In this document: positions 32,498 through 42,536 of the stretch, piece by piece
Position numbering within the stretch: the stretch's first letter is position 1
How the letters are laid out: every line of letters begins with the position of its first letter
Origin: Pirellulales bacterium
Lineage (GTDB): Bacteria > Planctomycetota > Planctomycetia > Pirellulales > PALSA-1355
Assembly: GCA_022844125.1 (NCBI GenBank)
Contig: JALHMI010000001.1
Span: 124,001-188,000 of the forward strand
DNA length: 64,000 nt
Reading direction: 5' to 3'
Made by a program: the position numbers and the translations under genes
Notes under the pieces: generated by a model
What the model saw: the letters and a program-made list of their open reading frames with translations, nothing else
The model's database searches: none
What the model was told of the DNA's origin: nothing

Positions 32498-33670
32498 TCA
32501 CGGCTTCAGCACCACCTTGATGCAGCCGTCTTTCTTGTCACGAAATTTCCTGTAAGCTTCCGGCGCTTCCTGGAGCGGCACACGATCCGTCACGATTACC
32601 GAGGGATCGATCTCACCCGCTTCAATTTTTGCCAGCAGCATCTTGTGGTACTTGGCGACATGTGTCTGGCCGCTCTTCAAGGTCAAAGCCTTGTTGACGA
32701 CCGCGCCAAACGGCAGCTTGTCAGGGTAGCCCAAATAGACTCCGGGGATGGAGACCGTTCCGCCTTTGCGGCAACAGAAAATTGCCTCGCGTAAAGCATG
32801 CGCCCGGTCGGTGCCGAGCATCATCGTCGTCTTAACTTTGTCATAGACGGCATCCAGGGCGCCGGTTCCGTGTGCTTCGGCGCCAACTGCGTCAATGCAG
32901 CGATCCGGCCCACGGCCACGAGTCATTTCCATGAGCGTGTCATATACGTCCTGCTCGTCGAAATTGATCGTCTCGGCATTCCCATGCTGCTTGGCCATCG
33001 CCAGCCGTTCAGGCACGCGATCGATCGCTATGACTCGCTTCGGATTGAACATCCAAGCGCATTGAATCGCGAACTGCCCGACGGGACCGCATCCCCAGAC
33101 GGCCACGGTTTCGCCAGGCTCGATCTCGGCGTTCTCGGCTCCCATGTAACCGGTGGGAAGTATGTCGGACAGGAACAGCACCTGCTCGTCGGCGAGGTCG
33201 GATTCGATCTTCAATGGACTAACGTCGGCGTACGGCACGCGCAGGTATTCTGCCTGGCCGCCGGCAAAGCCGCCGAGCATATGCGAATAACCAAACAAGG
33301 CCGCTGGAGAGTGGCCCATCGCTTTGCGGGCGATTTCGTAATTCGGATTCGAAGTGTCGCACAACGAGTACATCTGCTTTTCACAAAACCAGCACTTGCC
33401 ACAAGAGATCGTAAACGGGATGACGACCCGATCGCCTGGCTGGAGATTTCTCACTTCCTTACCGACTTCGACAACTTCGCCCATGGGTTCGTGGCCAATC
33501 ACATCGCCTGCCTGCATGGTGGGCATGAACCCATCAAGTAGATGCAGGTCGGATCCACAGATCGCAGTCGAGGTAACCCGCACCACCATGTCCGTGGGGT
33601 CGACGATCTTGGGATCAGGTACGTTGTCGCAACGGACATCGCCTTTGGCATGCCAGCAGATAGCTCTCAT
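32498..33670 (-). CDS. Zinc-dependent alcohol/formaldehyde dehydrogenase
   Basis: The gene encodes 390 residues from the ATG at 33668-33670 (GGGAG eight bases upstream), overlapping the preceding stop (ATGA). The N-terminal half has [14 protein letters not shown] (first zinc ligand), [12 protein letters not shown] (catalytic His/Glu region) and a structural-zinc loop ([15 protein letters not shown]). The Rossmann motif [14 protein letters not shown] follows. This arrangement matches glutathione-independent formaldehyde dehydrogenase-like enzymes, which often have about 390 residues. A longer upstream frame is not used. It probably detoxifies aldehydes together with the SDR. Confidence 0.9.
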   Translation of the reverse strand: MRAICWHAKGDVRCDNVPDPKIVDPTDMVVRVTSTAICGSDLHLLDGFMPTMQAGDVIGHEPMGEVVEVGKEVRNLQPGDRVVIPFTISCGKCWFCEKQMYSLCDTSNPNYEIARKAMGHSPAALFGYSHMLGGFAGGQAEYLRVPYADVSPLKIESDLADEQVLFLSDILPTGYMGAENAEIEPGETVAVWGCGPVGQFAIQCAWMFNPKRVIAIDRVPERLAMAKQHGNAETINFDEQDVYDTLMEMTRGRGPDRCIDAVGAEAHGTGALDAVYDKVKTTMMLGTDRAHALREAIFCCRKGGTVSIPGVYLGYPDKLPFGAVVNKALTLKSGQTHVAKYHKMLLAKIEAGEIDPSVIVTDRVPLQEAPEAYRKFRDKKDGCIKVVLKP

Positions 33671-34197
33671 GATTGGTCTCCCGCGATCTCGCGATGCGTA
33701 GTTGCTCTCGTCGGCTCGACGATTTTGCCAGCGTCCGCCCGCCGATATCCGCTGCCTTCGACTTTTGCCGCCGTCGTGAGCTGCACCGCGCATAACACAT
33801 CTGCCAGTGTCACGCCAACGACTGCCAAAGTGGCTCCAAGCGCCTGCCGACGACGACGAGTGGAACTCGACGCGAGCGGCACGGCGAGCGTTGTCAGGTC
33901 GAGAGCATCGCCAGCAACGCGAGCCCACAGCCATCCGGCGGGCTGCTTCGACTGCAGGATTCCGAGACCCACGCCAATTTCTCTGAGACCGTATACCCGC
34001 AGCAGATTGGGACCGCGGATTCCAGAGACGCGTTCCACTACTCGCGGCGCTAAAATCTCGGCGGCTCCCAGCGCGATACTAAACCAGCCCAGCCGACGGG
34101 CAAGCTGAAGGCCCGGCGCGTAAGGGACGTCTGCCGGCGCATGTGAGGGAGGGCGCAGCGAATGTTTTAATTGGGATCTTTCGGCAATGCTGTGCAT
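33667..34197 (-). CDS. DUF4267-like small membrane protein
   Basis: The gene encodes 176 residues from the ATG at 34195-34197. Four hydrophobic segments are visible, with the conserved-looking [20 protein letters not shown] and [16 protein letters not shown]. This type of membrane domain also occurs fused to cyclase/dehydrase proteins. The last 30 residues are charged. It is the first gene of the operon with the alcohol dehydrogenase, overlapping it as ATGA. The specific function is unknown. Confidence 0.65.
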   Translation of the reverse strand: MHSIAERSQLKHSLRPPSHAPADVPYAPGLQLARRLGWFSIALGAAEILAPRVVERVSGIRGPNLLRVYGLREIGVGLGILQSKQPAGWLWARVAGDALDLTTLAVPLASSSTRRRRQALGATLAVVGVTLADVLCAVQLTTAAKVEGSGYRRADAGKIVEPTRATTHREIAGDQS

Positions 34198-34421
34198 GAC
34201 AGGCTCTCCGTGGAACGGATCGGATCGAGCGCTACCCTGGCAAATCGGGTGCCATCACAACGTGCGATTCAAAAAAAAGGACCTGGATCTGCCAGCCCGG
34301 GCGGCTGCCGCACAGCACTGAAGAACGAGACCCCAGGTCGGAATTCGTCAGTCAGGGGCATGGAATTTGCAAAAGTTTTCGACGGACCCAAATCATTCAC
34401 TTAGCCACGAGAGTGACGAAG

Positions 34422-35360
34422 ATGTTCCGGCACATTAAAGATCTGCAATTCGATGCCCGCGTTTCTCAGCCTGATCCAAGATTCGCAAATCTTCTCTTGG
34501 AGCAATTTGGCGGCGGGAACGGCGAGCTTAAAGCTGCCATGCAGTACTTTGTCCAAGCGTTCGGGTGCAGGCGAGCATACCCCGACAAGTACGACTTGCT
34601 AATGGACATCGCGACCGAGGAGTTCAGCCACCTCGAAATCGTGGGCGCGACAATCACGATGCTGCTGGACGGCGTCAACGGCGAGTTGAAGGATGCCGCA
34701 GAAGGAAACCTAGTCGCCCAGATTGGAAATGGCTCGGCTAAGAAGAACGATGTCATCGGGATGGCAATGGACAACCCGCGGTTCTTGTTGGAATCGGCGG
34801 GCGGGCCGCTTGTGACAGATTCCGTCGGAGTACCGTGGACCGGTGCCTTCGTCAACGCAAACAACGATCTGACGGTCGATCTCCGATCCAATATCAGTGC
34901 CGAGAGTCGGGCTAAGATCATCTATGAGCGGTTGCTGCAGTTTACTGACGACCCTCACGTGCAGGACAGCCTGCGTTTCCTCATGACGCGCGAAATTGCC
35001 CACTTCCAGCAGTTCGCCGCAGCCCTCTCGACCATCGCACCCAATTTTCCGCCCGGCGTCCTGCAAGGAGACTTACGCTTCACGCACAGCTATTTCAATA
35101 TGTCGGACGGGAAAGAAGATGCGCGGGGACCGTGGAATAAAGGCGAAGGGCCCTGGCAGAAGGGTGAACATTGGGAATACATAGAAGATCCAACTGCTCA
35201 AGTACGCGACACCGCCGGCCAGACGGAGAAGCAAATTGAAGGTCATCAACGCAACGAGAGGGCAGTGCACTCGCTGGAGAAGGATCTGGCGAAAGCGCGC
35301 AGTGCTGAGGCCAGCGTCGGACTCAAGGGCGAGCAAGCGTGGTCTAGCTACGCCGGCTAA
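34422..35360 (+). CDS. Manganese catalase
   Basis: The gene encodes 312 residues from the ATG at 34422 (MFRHIKDLQFDARVSQPDP), preceded by GAGAG at eight bases; a GTG three codons earlier is less likely. The four-helix bundle carries the dimanganese ligands: Glu in GGNGELKAAMQYFVQ, Glu and His in TEEFSHLEIVGA, then Glu in the third helix and His in TREIAHFQQFAAAL. The length equals typical family members (280-310). It dismutates hydrogen peroxide without haem and is common on stress islands and plasmids. It stands alone, with no coupled neighbour. Confidence 0.93.
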   Translation: MFRHIKDLQFDARVSQPDPRFANLLLEQFGGGNGELKAAMQYFVQAFGCRRAYPDKYDLLMDIATEEFSHLEIVGATITMLLDGVNGELKDAAEGNLVAQIGNGSAKKNDVIGMAMDNPRFLLESAGGPLVTDSVGVPWTGAFVNANNDLTVDLRSNISAESRAKIIYERLLQFTDDPHVQDSLRFLMTREIAHFQQFAAALSTIAPNFPPGVLQGDLRFTHSYFNMSDGKEDARGPWNKGEGPWQKGEHWEYIEDPTAQVRDTAGQTEKQIEGHQRNERAVHSLEKDLAKARSAEASVGLKGEQAWSSYAG

Positions 35361-35573
35361 CAACCGGCTAAAACCACCCGGGAAAGCTACACGACAAGGG
35401 CATGCTTACTGGCGCGTGTCCAAAGCCCGCACTGCTCCACTCCACCGTTGATTTCGGCAGCCTGTGGAAGGACCCGAATTTGGTCTGGAGCGCTCGGCGG
35501 CGCCGTCAAGGGCCATCCGCTCGGCAACGTCTGCCGAGCGGATGGCTGCTGCGGAGCGGATGACTGTGGGCAG

Positions 35574-35819
35574 CTAATCGCTACCTTCGATCTTTACCAA
35601 CTTGTTGTACAAGCCCATGATCAGAATCGCGGGGGCCCAGTGGCCTACGAAGTTACTCATCTGTTGCTTGCCCATGAGTTGGAGGCCAAGCGACAGCCCC
35701 ATGGATCCAAGCGCTGCCCAAAGGAAGGTATCCGAGGGAAGCCTCGCCGTTCGTTCTTCTATAGCCCGTGCTACTGAGCCCTCCCGGTGGTCACGGTATC
35801 CTGTCATCGCCTGTGCCAT
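35574..35819 (-). CDS. Small membrane protein near manganese catalase
   Basis: The gene encodes 81 residues from an ATG at 35817-35819. Two hydrophobic helices (FLWAALGSMGLSLGLQLMG and HWAPAILIMGLYNKL) are separated by a short polar loop. Similar two-helix proteins occur in stress-response islands. Function is unknown, and it has no clear partner here except proximity to the catalase. Confidence 0.6.
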   Translation of the reverse strand: MAQAMTGYRDHREGSVARAIEERTARLPSDTFLWAALGSMGLSLGLQLMGKQQMSNFVGHWAPAILIMGLYNKLVKIEGSD

Positions 35820-35965
35820 AATTCGCTCTCCTAGGTGTCACGTCGTGCGGAAGCCGACAATCGGCAGAGCGGGTGAACTGCAAACGCTGTTCCCGCCTGC
35901 AGTCGATGTCAGGATCTGTTCGACAGCCCCGCGGTGAGACTTCGACCGAAGGTTTGGCATGAGCA

Positions 35966-36175
35966 TTGCCGTTCAAAACTTGCATGATCCGCACCACGTC
36001 ACAACGTGCTTTTCTTGAGCAACGGCTGAAAGAAGTCTGCCAGCTGCTGCGCAATCTTGGTCGCCAATCAGCCAGCGCAGCGCAGTGGCGCCAGCTCAAT
36101 CGCGAACGCATGCTGCTGGTGGACATGCTGGCCAGCAGATTGCGGAGTACCCTGGCCCGCCAGGAACCAGGATAA
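35966..36175 (+). CDS. Possible small helical protein
   Basis: The open frame gives up to 69 residues; an internal ATG starts MIRTTSQRAFLEQRLKEVC. It is one long charged helix with Arg/Leu repeats. No ribosome site stands out. It may be real or chance. Confidence 0.3.
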   Translation: MPFKTCMIRTTSQRAFLEQRLKEVCQLLRNLGRQSASAAQWRQLNRERMLLVDMLASRLRSTLARQEPG

Positions 36176-36309
36176 GCTCGCCATCAACGCACCCTCACAA
36201 CGCCCGAGCCGCGATTCTCGTCGGCGCCACCGGCAAGCGTGTGCAAAACAGGGGACTGCAACCTGGTTTCGGAGGGATGCGAAAACCTTGCGCTCGTGGA
36301 ACCCAGCCG

Positions 36310-36855
36310 CTAGCGAGCGCAGTCAACTCTTCTGCCCAGCTCGACGCCCGTCAAACTAGAGCTTCCCGTCCTTTCCACGGTACTTGTGCGAACGACACTG
36401 AACGAGCCGTCCGTCTCCAGGACCACCGCCTCGACGTCCTGCGGCGACGGCAGTCCTGCGGCTCGAATTGCCGCCCGCACGTCATCCTGGTTGACTCTGG
36501 TCCGCCGGAGTGCCTCGGACAGAAACTCGCCACGGTGAAGGATTAAAGTGGGCTCACCAGTCACGATGCGGCGCACCCACTGCATGCGGACGCTGGACCA
36601 CGTAATGATGTATTGCAGCCCAACAAGCAGGGAGAACGCCAACATTCCCTGAGCAAGTGGAACATCCTTGCTCACCAGGATGCTGGCGAGAGTGGACCCT
36701 AAGGCGACTGTGACGATCAAGTCGAAGGCGTTCATCCGAGATAAAGTCCGCTTACCCGACACTCGCAGAATGATTACCAAGCCCAGGTAGGCCAGCACAC
36801 CGACGACCATGGTTCGGAACAGGACTGCCCAGTTGTCGAAGAATATCTGCTCCAT
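36310..36855 (-). CDS. DUF421 (YetF-like) membrane protein
   Basis: The gene encodes 181 residues from the ATG at 36853-36855. Three membrane helices in the first 80 residues (TMVVGVLAYLGLVIILRVSG; FSLLVGLQYIITW) carry the family-typical GKRTLSRMNAFDLIVTVALG. The cytoplasmic domain (residues 85-165) has PTLILHRGEFLSEALRR and the common LETDGSFSVV ending. Family members are linked to spore or stress functions, without known activity. The size is normal for the short form. Confidence 0.88.
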   Translation of the reverse strand: MEQIFFDNWAVLFRTMVVGVLAYLGLVIILRVSGKRTLSRMNAFDLIVTVALGSTLASILVSKDVPLAQGMLAFSLLVGLQYIITWSSVRMQWVRRIVTGEPTLILHRGEFLSEALRRTRVNQDDVRAAIRAAGLPSPQDVEAVVLETDGSFSVVRTSTVERTGSSSLTGVELGRRVDCAR

Positions 36856-37286
36856 CGGCTTCTCAATCCGGTCGACGCGTTAAGTTGGGATAACCGCCAG
36901 GGGAGCAAGTTTCATGCGATTCCCTCCCGCTTCGGCTTAAATCGCCGAAGCATTTTTGCACTTCCCAACAAGGCGCTAGGCGCGTCGCGGCGGTCCCCAA
37001 ACAGGCTGTTGCCTCGCGACGATACGCGCTGCACGCTCGTCGCTCAAGTTGGTCGCAATTGTCGCGGGCGACCCGTCGTTGGGTATACCCCCGCTCGGCA
37101 GAGCTGCTAGCGAACAACCTCTGCGCTCGGCACCCGATTTTCATAACTCTATAGCGTACGACGATCCCTTTGTGAATTGTCGTACTACTGCCGACCGCGG
37201 CATCACTGTTGCAGCATTCGGCGGGCCGTGGCAGCGCCTATCCGCTGCCTTGTCTAAGTCTGCCACTTCTCAAGGAGTAAGTATCG
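36856..37286. other. 430 bases without a gene
   Basis: The space lies between the divergent DUF421 and two-PDZ genes, so it should carry both promoters. No frame looks coding, and I could not pick out a convincing -35/-10 pair. The last 20 bases hold AAGGAG, the ribosome site of the PDZ gene. Confidence 0.5.
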
Positions 37287-38618
37287 ATGAAACGGCTCTT
37301 GTTAACGAGTGCTGCGACCGGCGCCTGCCTACTGTTCGCAGCGACGTCCGTCTTGGCACAACCGCAACCAAGCGATGCTGACACGTCCGGACGAGACCAG
37401 CAATCTGAAGCGCGGCAATCGGCGGATGGGCGGGAGGGGTCGCAACGTCAACAACAAGCTTCCCAAAGTCAGTCGTCACCGCAGGCTGACGAGGAATCCA
37501 CCGAATACCGGGGCAATGAGCGAGCGGCGTTGGGGGTGATGCTCAGCGAGGGGCGTGATGGCCAAGTGTCAATTTCGCAGGTCCTGTCTGGAAGTCCCGC
37601 TGAACAGGCCGGCATCCGGCGGGGAGATAAAATCGTGGAGATTGACAATCAAGAAGTGAATGCCTATCGCGACGTGATCCGGCTAGTCAATCGCAAAGCT
37701 CCGGACGACGACATCAGGATTACCATCCAGCGCGCAGGCGAAGAGAAGCAATTGAACGTTTCACTCGAACCACGCGAAGAAGTCTTCAACCAAGATCAGC
37801 GGCTTTCGAGGTCGACTCAAAATTCTTACCGTGACCAATCGGCGCAGCGGACCAGCCGGCAGGATCAATGGCGAGCGGATAGCGGTGGACTGTACGAGCG
37901 GCCGCAGCAGGCGCGCAGCCGATATGACCAGCAGTTCGGTCAACAGCCATATCGGCGCGGCCTGGGCCAGGAGGGCGAGTATGCTGATGATCGACGCCCG
38001 CAGTACGATGACCGCTCATATCAGTCCAACCGGCGAAACCAGGATAGTCGCCAAGGTTATGACCAGAACTCCGCTCGAGTCACCCGCCGAAATGATCGTC
38101 AAGCAGACGACGGCTTCTACGAGCAGTACGATCAGCGAGACGCTCGGCAACGTGAGCAGTACTCCCAGCGGCAATTCACCCAGCGGCAGTCCGACCGGCC
38201 GACACTGGGAATTGGGCTTCGCACCGATGGCTCGGCCTTGAGGGTCTCGCAGGTGTATCGGAACAGTGCTGCCGAAGATGCGGGTCTGCGACGCGGCGAC
38301 GAGATTGTCGAGATGGAGGGCCGGCGAATCCGTTCGTACGATCAGTTGCTTCAAGCTCTCGATCAATACGAGGCTGGAGAGCGTATCACGCTGGTCGTCG
38401 TTCGCGATGGACGACGGCGGCAAGTTGATGCGCAACTTCAGCGGCCGGACGAATACTCCCAACAATCCTGGCAACAACAGCGGGGGCGGGGCGAACAAGG
38501 TCAATGGGACGATCGGCAGCCCAACGCAGATAACCAGGAGCAACGCACCGGCGACCGCGATTGGGAAGCGGGACGTAAACAAACGGGCGAGCCGTATGAC
38601 GCAGATTTTGATTTCTGA
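37287..38618 (+). CDS. Secreted two-PDZ protein with Gln/Arg/Tyr-rich linker
   Basis: The gene encodes 443 residues from the ATG at 37287 (AAGGAG upstream). A signal peptide (residues 1-24, ending VLAQ) is followed by a disordered Gln/Ser stretch. PDZ 1 (about 80-165) has GNERAALGVMLSEG, SPAEQAGIRRGDKIVEI. A long linker (165-305) is very rich in Gln, Arg, Tyr and Asp. PDZ 2 (about 307-390) has LGIGLRTDG, NSAAEDAGLRRGDEIVEME. There is no protease domain, so it is a PDZ adaptor rather than a DegP-type protease. It probably binds C-termini of envelope proteins. A strong terminator follows. Confidence 0.85.
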   Translation: MKRLLLTSAATGACLLFAATSVLAQPQPSDADTSGRDQQSEARQSADGREGSQRQQQASQSQSSPQADEESTEYRGNERAALGVMLSEGRDGQVSISQVLSGSPAEQAGIRRGDKIVEIDNQEVNAYRDVIRLVNRKAPDDDIRITIQRAGEEKQLNVSLEPREEVFNQDQRLSRSTQNSYRDQSAQRTSRQDQWRADSGGLYERPQQARSRYDQQFGQQPYRRGLGQEGEYADDRRPQYDDRSYQSNRRNQDSRQGYDQNSARVTRRNDRQADDGFYEQYDQRDARQREQYSQRQFTQRQSDRPTLGIGLRTDGSALRVSQVYRNSAAEDAGLRRGDEIVEMEGRRIRSYDQLLQALDQYEAGERITLVVVRDGRRRQVDAQLQRPDEYSQQSWQQQRGRGEQGQWDDRQPNADNQEQRTGDRDWEAGRKQTGEPYDADFDF

Positions 38619-38650
38619 GACGCTGCATACCGAGACGTCTGCGTCGGCGC

Positions 38651-38692
38651 CGCGAGGCTGCCTGGCAAATGCGCCAGGCAGCCTCGCGTTTT
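38651..38692 (+). terminator. Strong intrinsic terminator after the PDZ gene
   Basis: A perfect 16-base stem (CGCGAGGCTGCCTGGC at 38651-38666, pairing with 38673-38688) closes a six-base loop and is followed by TTTT. It stands 32 bases after the PDZ stop and should end that transcript. The stem is symmetrical, so it could also act on the opposite strand. Confidence 0.88.
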
Positions 38693-38939
38693 AATTGCGA
38701 CACAATTCTGCCTGCCAGACGCGTTGCCTGTGGGCAGCGGCGCGGCCACTCCGGATTTCGCTCGGGAAATGCTCGCGGTGCTGCTCTTCCCGGCCCCTTG
38801 AACGCCTCGTGCGGGCTCCTCAAGTGCGGATAGCCCCCAGGCGGGCCGCAATGGCGGCTGTTATAATGCAGCTTCCTGCCCGAGGGTGCCCGCCAGCGCG
38901 CCTTCGAAGATTCCGCCACGTGCCTTGGGATGCTTCTCC

Positions 38940-41900
38940 ATGCGAATGCCGATCCTGAATTGTCCGCGATTCGTGTTGGCTGTGGTGATGTTGATCAGCG
39001 GTGGACTTATCCGCGCCACCGTGGCGGCAGAGCCGGCTGTCTCCTTCCAGCGCGACGTTCGCCCGATTCTCTCGGCCCACTGCTTCAAGTGCCACGGACC
39101 CGACGACCAGACGCGCGAAGCCGGCGTGCGGTTCGACGTGCGCGAGTCGGCGATTGCTGAGAGCGATAGCGGCAGCCATCCGATTGTTCCCGGCCAGCCG
39201 GAAGAGAGCGCGCTCGTCGAGCGGATCTTCGCCGCGGACGAATCGAGCGTGATGCCCCCGCCCGCCGCCAACAAGCCGCTATCTGAAAAGCAGAAAGAGA
39301 CGCTACGGGCATGGATCGCTGCCGGCGCGAAATATGAATCACACTGGGCATTCTCAGCGCCAGTGGCGGCCACTCCCCCGGCGGTGAAGCATGCGTCGTG
39401 GCCGCGCGGCGCGATCGACAACTTCGTGCTTGCCCGCATGGAAGCCGCCGGACTGACTCCCGCGCCCGAGGCTGATCGCCACACGCTCGTGCGGCGCGTG
39501 TATCTGGACCTGGTTGGCCTGCCGCCTACGCCGGCGGAAGTCGCGGCGTTCGTCGACGACTCGTCGTCGGACGCTTACGAAAAACTAGTCGACCGGCTGC
39601 TCGATTCGCCGCACTATGGCGAGCGCTGGGCCCGGCGCTGGCTCGACCTGGCCCGCTATGCCGATACCAACGGCTATGAAAAGGACCGGGTACGGTCAAT
39701 CTGGCCCTATCGCGACTGGGTGATTAATGCCCTCAATGCCGACATGCCGTTCGATCAGTTCACGATCGAACAGTTGGCTGGCGACATGCTGCCCGAGGCC
39801 ACGCCCGCGCAACGGGTGGCGACCGGCTTTCACCGCAACACGATGTTGAACGAGGAAGGAGGCGTCGATCCGCTCGAGTTCCGCCACTACGCCGTGGTCG
39901 ATCGTGTGAACACCACGGGCACGGTCTGGCTGGGACTGACGATCGGCTGCGCGCAGTGCCACACGCACAAGTACGACCCGATCACGCACCGCGACTATTA
40001 CCAGTTCATGGCGCTATTGAACAACGCCGACGAACCGGAGCTGGACGTGCCGCAGCCGGGGATCACCGCCGAGCGCGAGCGACTGCTGGCCGAGATCGCC
40101 ACGCTCGAAGCCGACCTGCCGAATCGGTTTCCGCCGCCGGATGAGTTCCGCTGGCAGGCGCCGACAATCGTGAAGGTCGAGTCGGCCGCCGGCGCGAATG
40201 CCGAGGTCAGTGAAGATGGCGCGGTGCGCCTGACCGGTAACGTAACGCAAGCGGACGACTACACCGTGGTCGTTGATACAGATCTGCCGAACATCGCGGC
40301 GCTCGAGCTGGTGGCGTTGCCCCACGACGAACTGCCCAACAAAGGACCGGGCCGGGCGCCGAACGGCAACTTTGTGCTCACCGAACTGTCGCTTACCGCG
40401 GCGAGCGCCGCAGGGAATGACGAGCCGCAGCCGGTTGCCATCGCAAGCGCCACGGCGGATTTCGCTCAGGAGGGTTTTCCCGTGGCCGCCGCTCTCGACG
40501 GCGATGACAAGACCGGTTGGGCGATCGACGGTCCGCAGCCGTGGAACGTCGAGCGCACGGCCGTGTTCCGGCTGGCCGAAACGCTGCCAACGACAGGTGG
40601 CACGCGGCTTACGATTCGCCTGGGGCAGCAGTACGGCGGGCAGCACCTGCTGGGGCGGTTTCGCGTGCGACTGGGCGAAGCGCGCAGCGATCATCGTCCA
40701 TTGGCAGCGCAGCGCGCAGAGCACCTGCAGCAAAAGTTCGACGCTTGGCTCAAGAGCGCGTCGGCCGACGCGCGCAATTGGACGCCGCTCAAGCCCACGC
40801 AGGCCACAAGCATCGTCCCCACGCTGACCCTGCTCGACGACGGCTCGATCATCGCCAGCGGAGATCAAACCAAGAGCGACACCTACCAGGTCGCGCTCGA
40901 GAATCCGCTGCGGAGAGTGACGGCGATCCGGCTGGAAGTCCTGCCCGACGAAAGCCTGCCGCGGCGTGGTCCGGGCCGCATTGCCTACGAGGGTCCGTTC
41001 GGCGATTTCTTCCTAAGTGAAGTCTCGCTCCGCTCGGGCGACACCCCCGCGAAGCTGGCAAGCGCCAGTCATTCGTTTGCGGCCGGCGCGCACGTCGCCA
41101 GTCGGGCCATCGACGGCGATCAACAGTCCGGCTGGTCGATCGACGGCGGACAAGGCCGCGCGCATACAGCCGTGTTTGTGCTCGCCGAACCGCTTGAAAA
41201 TGCCCCGTCGCTCGACCTGTCGCTGCTGTTCGAACGCTACTACGCGTGCGGGATCGGCCGCTTCAAGGTCTGGGCCACCGACGAGTCGCGACCGGTTACG
41301 GCGCTGCCGCTCTCGACCGAGATCGAGCGCATGCTGCTTGTCGACAAGTCTCAGCACACCCCCGAGCAGCGTGAGCAGCTATTGAGCTACTTTGTCTCGA
41401 CCGCGCCGGAGCTGGCCGCCGAGCGCGAGAAGATCGCCGAAATCCGCAAACAGGTTCCGGAGTATCCGCGAACGCTCGTATTTCGCGAGCGCACGCCCGA
41501 ACATCCACGACAGACGTTCGTGCATCATCGGGGTGAGTTCACGCAGCCGAAAGACGCCGTCGACGCGCAACTCCCGAGCATGTTCGAGCCGTTCGGACCC
41601 GGTGAGCCGGCCCATCGCCTTGCGCTCGCGCGGTGGCTGGTGAGCGAACGCAACCCGCTCGTCGGCCGGGTGACCGTCAATCGGCTGTGGGCGGCCCTCT
41701 TCGGCAAAGGCATCGTGCGGACAACCGAGGACTTTGGTTTTCAGGGTTCTCCTCCTTCGCATCCGGAGCTGCTGGACTACCTGGCGGTGGAGTTCCGCCG
41801 TCAGGGTTGGTCGCAAAAGCAACTGCTGAAGACGATTGTCACGAGCGCGACTTATCGGCAGTCGTCGCGCGTCACGCCCGAGGCGCTCCTGGTTGATCCG

Positions 41901-42533
41901 CAGAACGATTGGCTCGCGCGTTTCCCGCGCGTGCGACTGGAAGCGGAACTGGTGCGCGACGCGGCGCTGCGCATCGGCGGGCTGCTGAGCGAAAAGCTCG
42001 GCGGTCCCAGCGTGTTCCCGCCGCAGCCGGCCAGTGTCACGTCCGAGGGTGCATACGGTGCGCTGTCGTGGACCGTGAGCGAAGGGGCCGATCGCTATCG
42101 TCGCGGTCTGTACACGTTCAGCAAGCGCACCGCGCCGTATGCGATGTTCCTGACCTTTGACGCGCCCAGCGGCGAAGCGTGCATTCCACGCCGCGAAGTC
42201 TCAAACACCCCCTTGCAGGCGCTAACGCTCTTGAACGACGGTGTCTTCGTGGAAGTCGCCCAGGCACTGGGCCGGTCTCTGGCGGCCGAAGCATCGAGCC
42301 CGGAACAGGGGCTCGATTCGCTTTTCACTCGCTGCCTGGCCCGCCCGCCCAGCCCCCAGGAGCGCGAGCTGTTGCTCGCGGCCCAAGCGCAGTTTCGCCA
42401 GCGACTCGCCGCCGGGGCGATCGATGCGCAGGCAATCGCCGGGCCGGGCGAGACCGATGTCAAGGAGCGTGCACTCTGGGCATTGTCGGCACGCGCGCTG
42501 TTGAACCTCGACGAAACGTTCACCAAGGAATAA
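38940..42533 (+). CDS. Planctomycete cytochrome c-DUF1549-DUF1553 protein
   Basis: The gene encodes 1197 residues from the ATG at 38940 (an ATG six bases later is equally possible). A signal peptide covers residues 1-30. The cytochrome-like domain carries a haem-type motif CFKCHGPD (near residue 50). DUF1549 (about 150-360) includes SPHYGERWARRWLDLARYAD. A central part (about 400-860) has two repeated beta domains of a discoidin-like type (similar phrases NKGPGRAPNGNFVLTELSL and RRGPGRIAYEGPFGDFFLSE). DUF1553 (about 900-1170) includes NPLVGRVTVNRLWAALFGKG. These very large periplasmic proteins are planctomycete specialities, thought to act on complex carbon compounds. The DUF1501 partner follows three bases later. 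Confidence 0.93.
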   Translation: MRMPILNCPRFVLAVVMLISGGLIRATVAAEPAVSFQRDVRPILSAHCFKCHGPDDQTREAGVRFDVRESAIAESDSGSHPIVPGQPEESALVERIFAADESSVMPPPAANKPLSEKQKETLRAWIAAGAKYESHWAFSAPVAATPPAVKHASWPRGAIDNFVLARMEAAGLTPAPEADRHTLVRRVYLDLVGLPPTPAEVAAFVDDSSSDAYEKLVDRLLDSPHYGERWARRWLDLARYADTNGYEKDRVRSIWPYRDWVINALNADMPFDQFTIEQLAGDMLPEATPAQRVATGFHRNTMLNEEGGVDPLEFRHYAVVDRVNTTGTVWLGLTIGCAQCHTHKYDPITHRDYYQFMALLNNADEPELDVPQPGITAERERLLAEIATLEADLPNRFPPPDEFRWQAPTIVKVESAAGANAEVSEDGAVRLTGNVTQADDYTVVVDTDLPNIAALELVALPHDELPNKGPGRAPNGNFVLTELSLTAASAAGNDEPQPVAIASATADFAQEGFPVAAALDGDDKTGWAIDGPQPWNVERTAVFRLAETLPTTGGTRLTIRLGQQYGGQHLLGRFRVRLGEARSDHRPLAAQRAEHLQQKFDAWLKSASADARNWTPLKPTQATSIVPTLTLLDDGSIIASGDQTKSDTYQVALENPLRRVTAIRLEVLPDESLPRRGPGRIAYEGPFGDFFLSEVSLRSGDTPAKLASASHSFAAGAHVASRAIDGDQQSGWSIDGGQGRAHTAVFVLAEPLENAPSLDLSLLFERYYACGIGRFKVWATDESRPVTALPLSTEIERMLLVDKSQHTPEQREQLLSYFVSTAPELAAEREKIAEIRKQVPEYPRTLVFRERTPEHPRQTFVHHRGEFTQPKDAVDAQLPSMFEPFGPGEPAHRLALARWLVSERNPLVGRVTVNRLWAALFGKGIVRTTEDFGFQGSPPSHPELLDYLAVEFRRQGWSQKQLLKTIVTSATYRQSSRVTPEALLVDPQNDWLARFPRVRLEAELVRDAALRIGGLLSEKLGGPSVFPPQPASVTSEGAYGALSWTVSEGADRYRRGLYTFSKRTAPYAMFLTFDAPSGEACIPRREVSNTPLQALTLLNDGVFVEVAQALGRSLAAEASSPEQGLDSLFTRCLARPPSPQERELLLAAQAQFRQRLAAGAIDAQAIAGPGETDVKERALWALSARALLNLDETFTKE

Positions 42534-42536
42534 GAC

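Noticed and set aside
34276-34342. GGACCTGG and CCCAGGTC inverted repeat before the catalase
   Set aside because: The arms are only 7-8 bases with a loop of about 55 bases, so a regulatory or terminator role is not supported.
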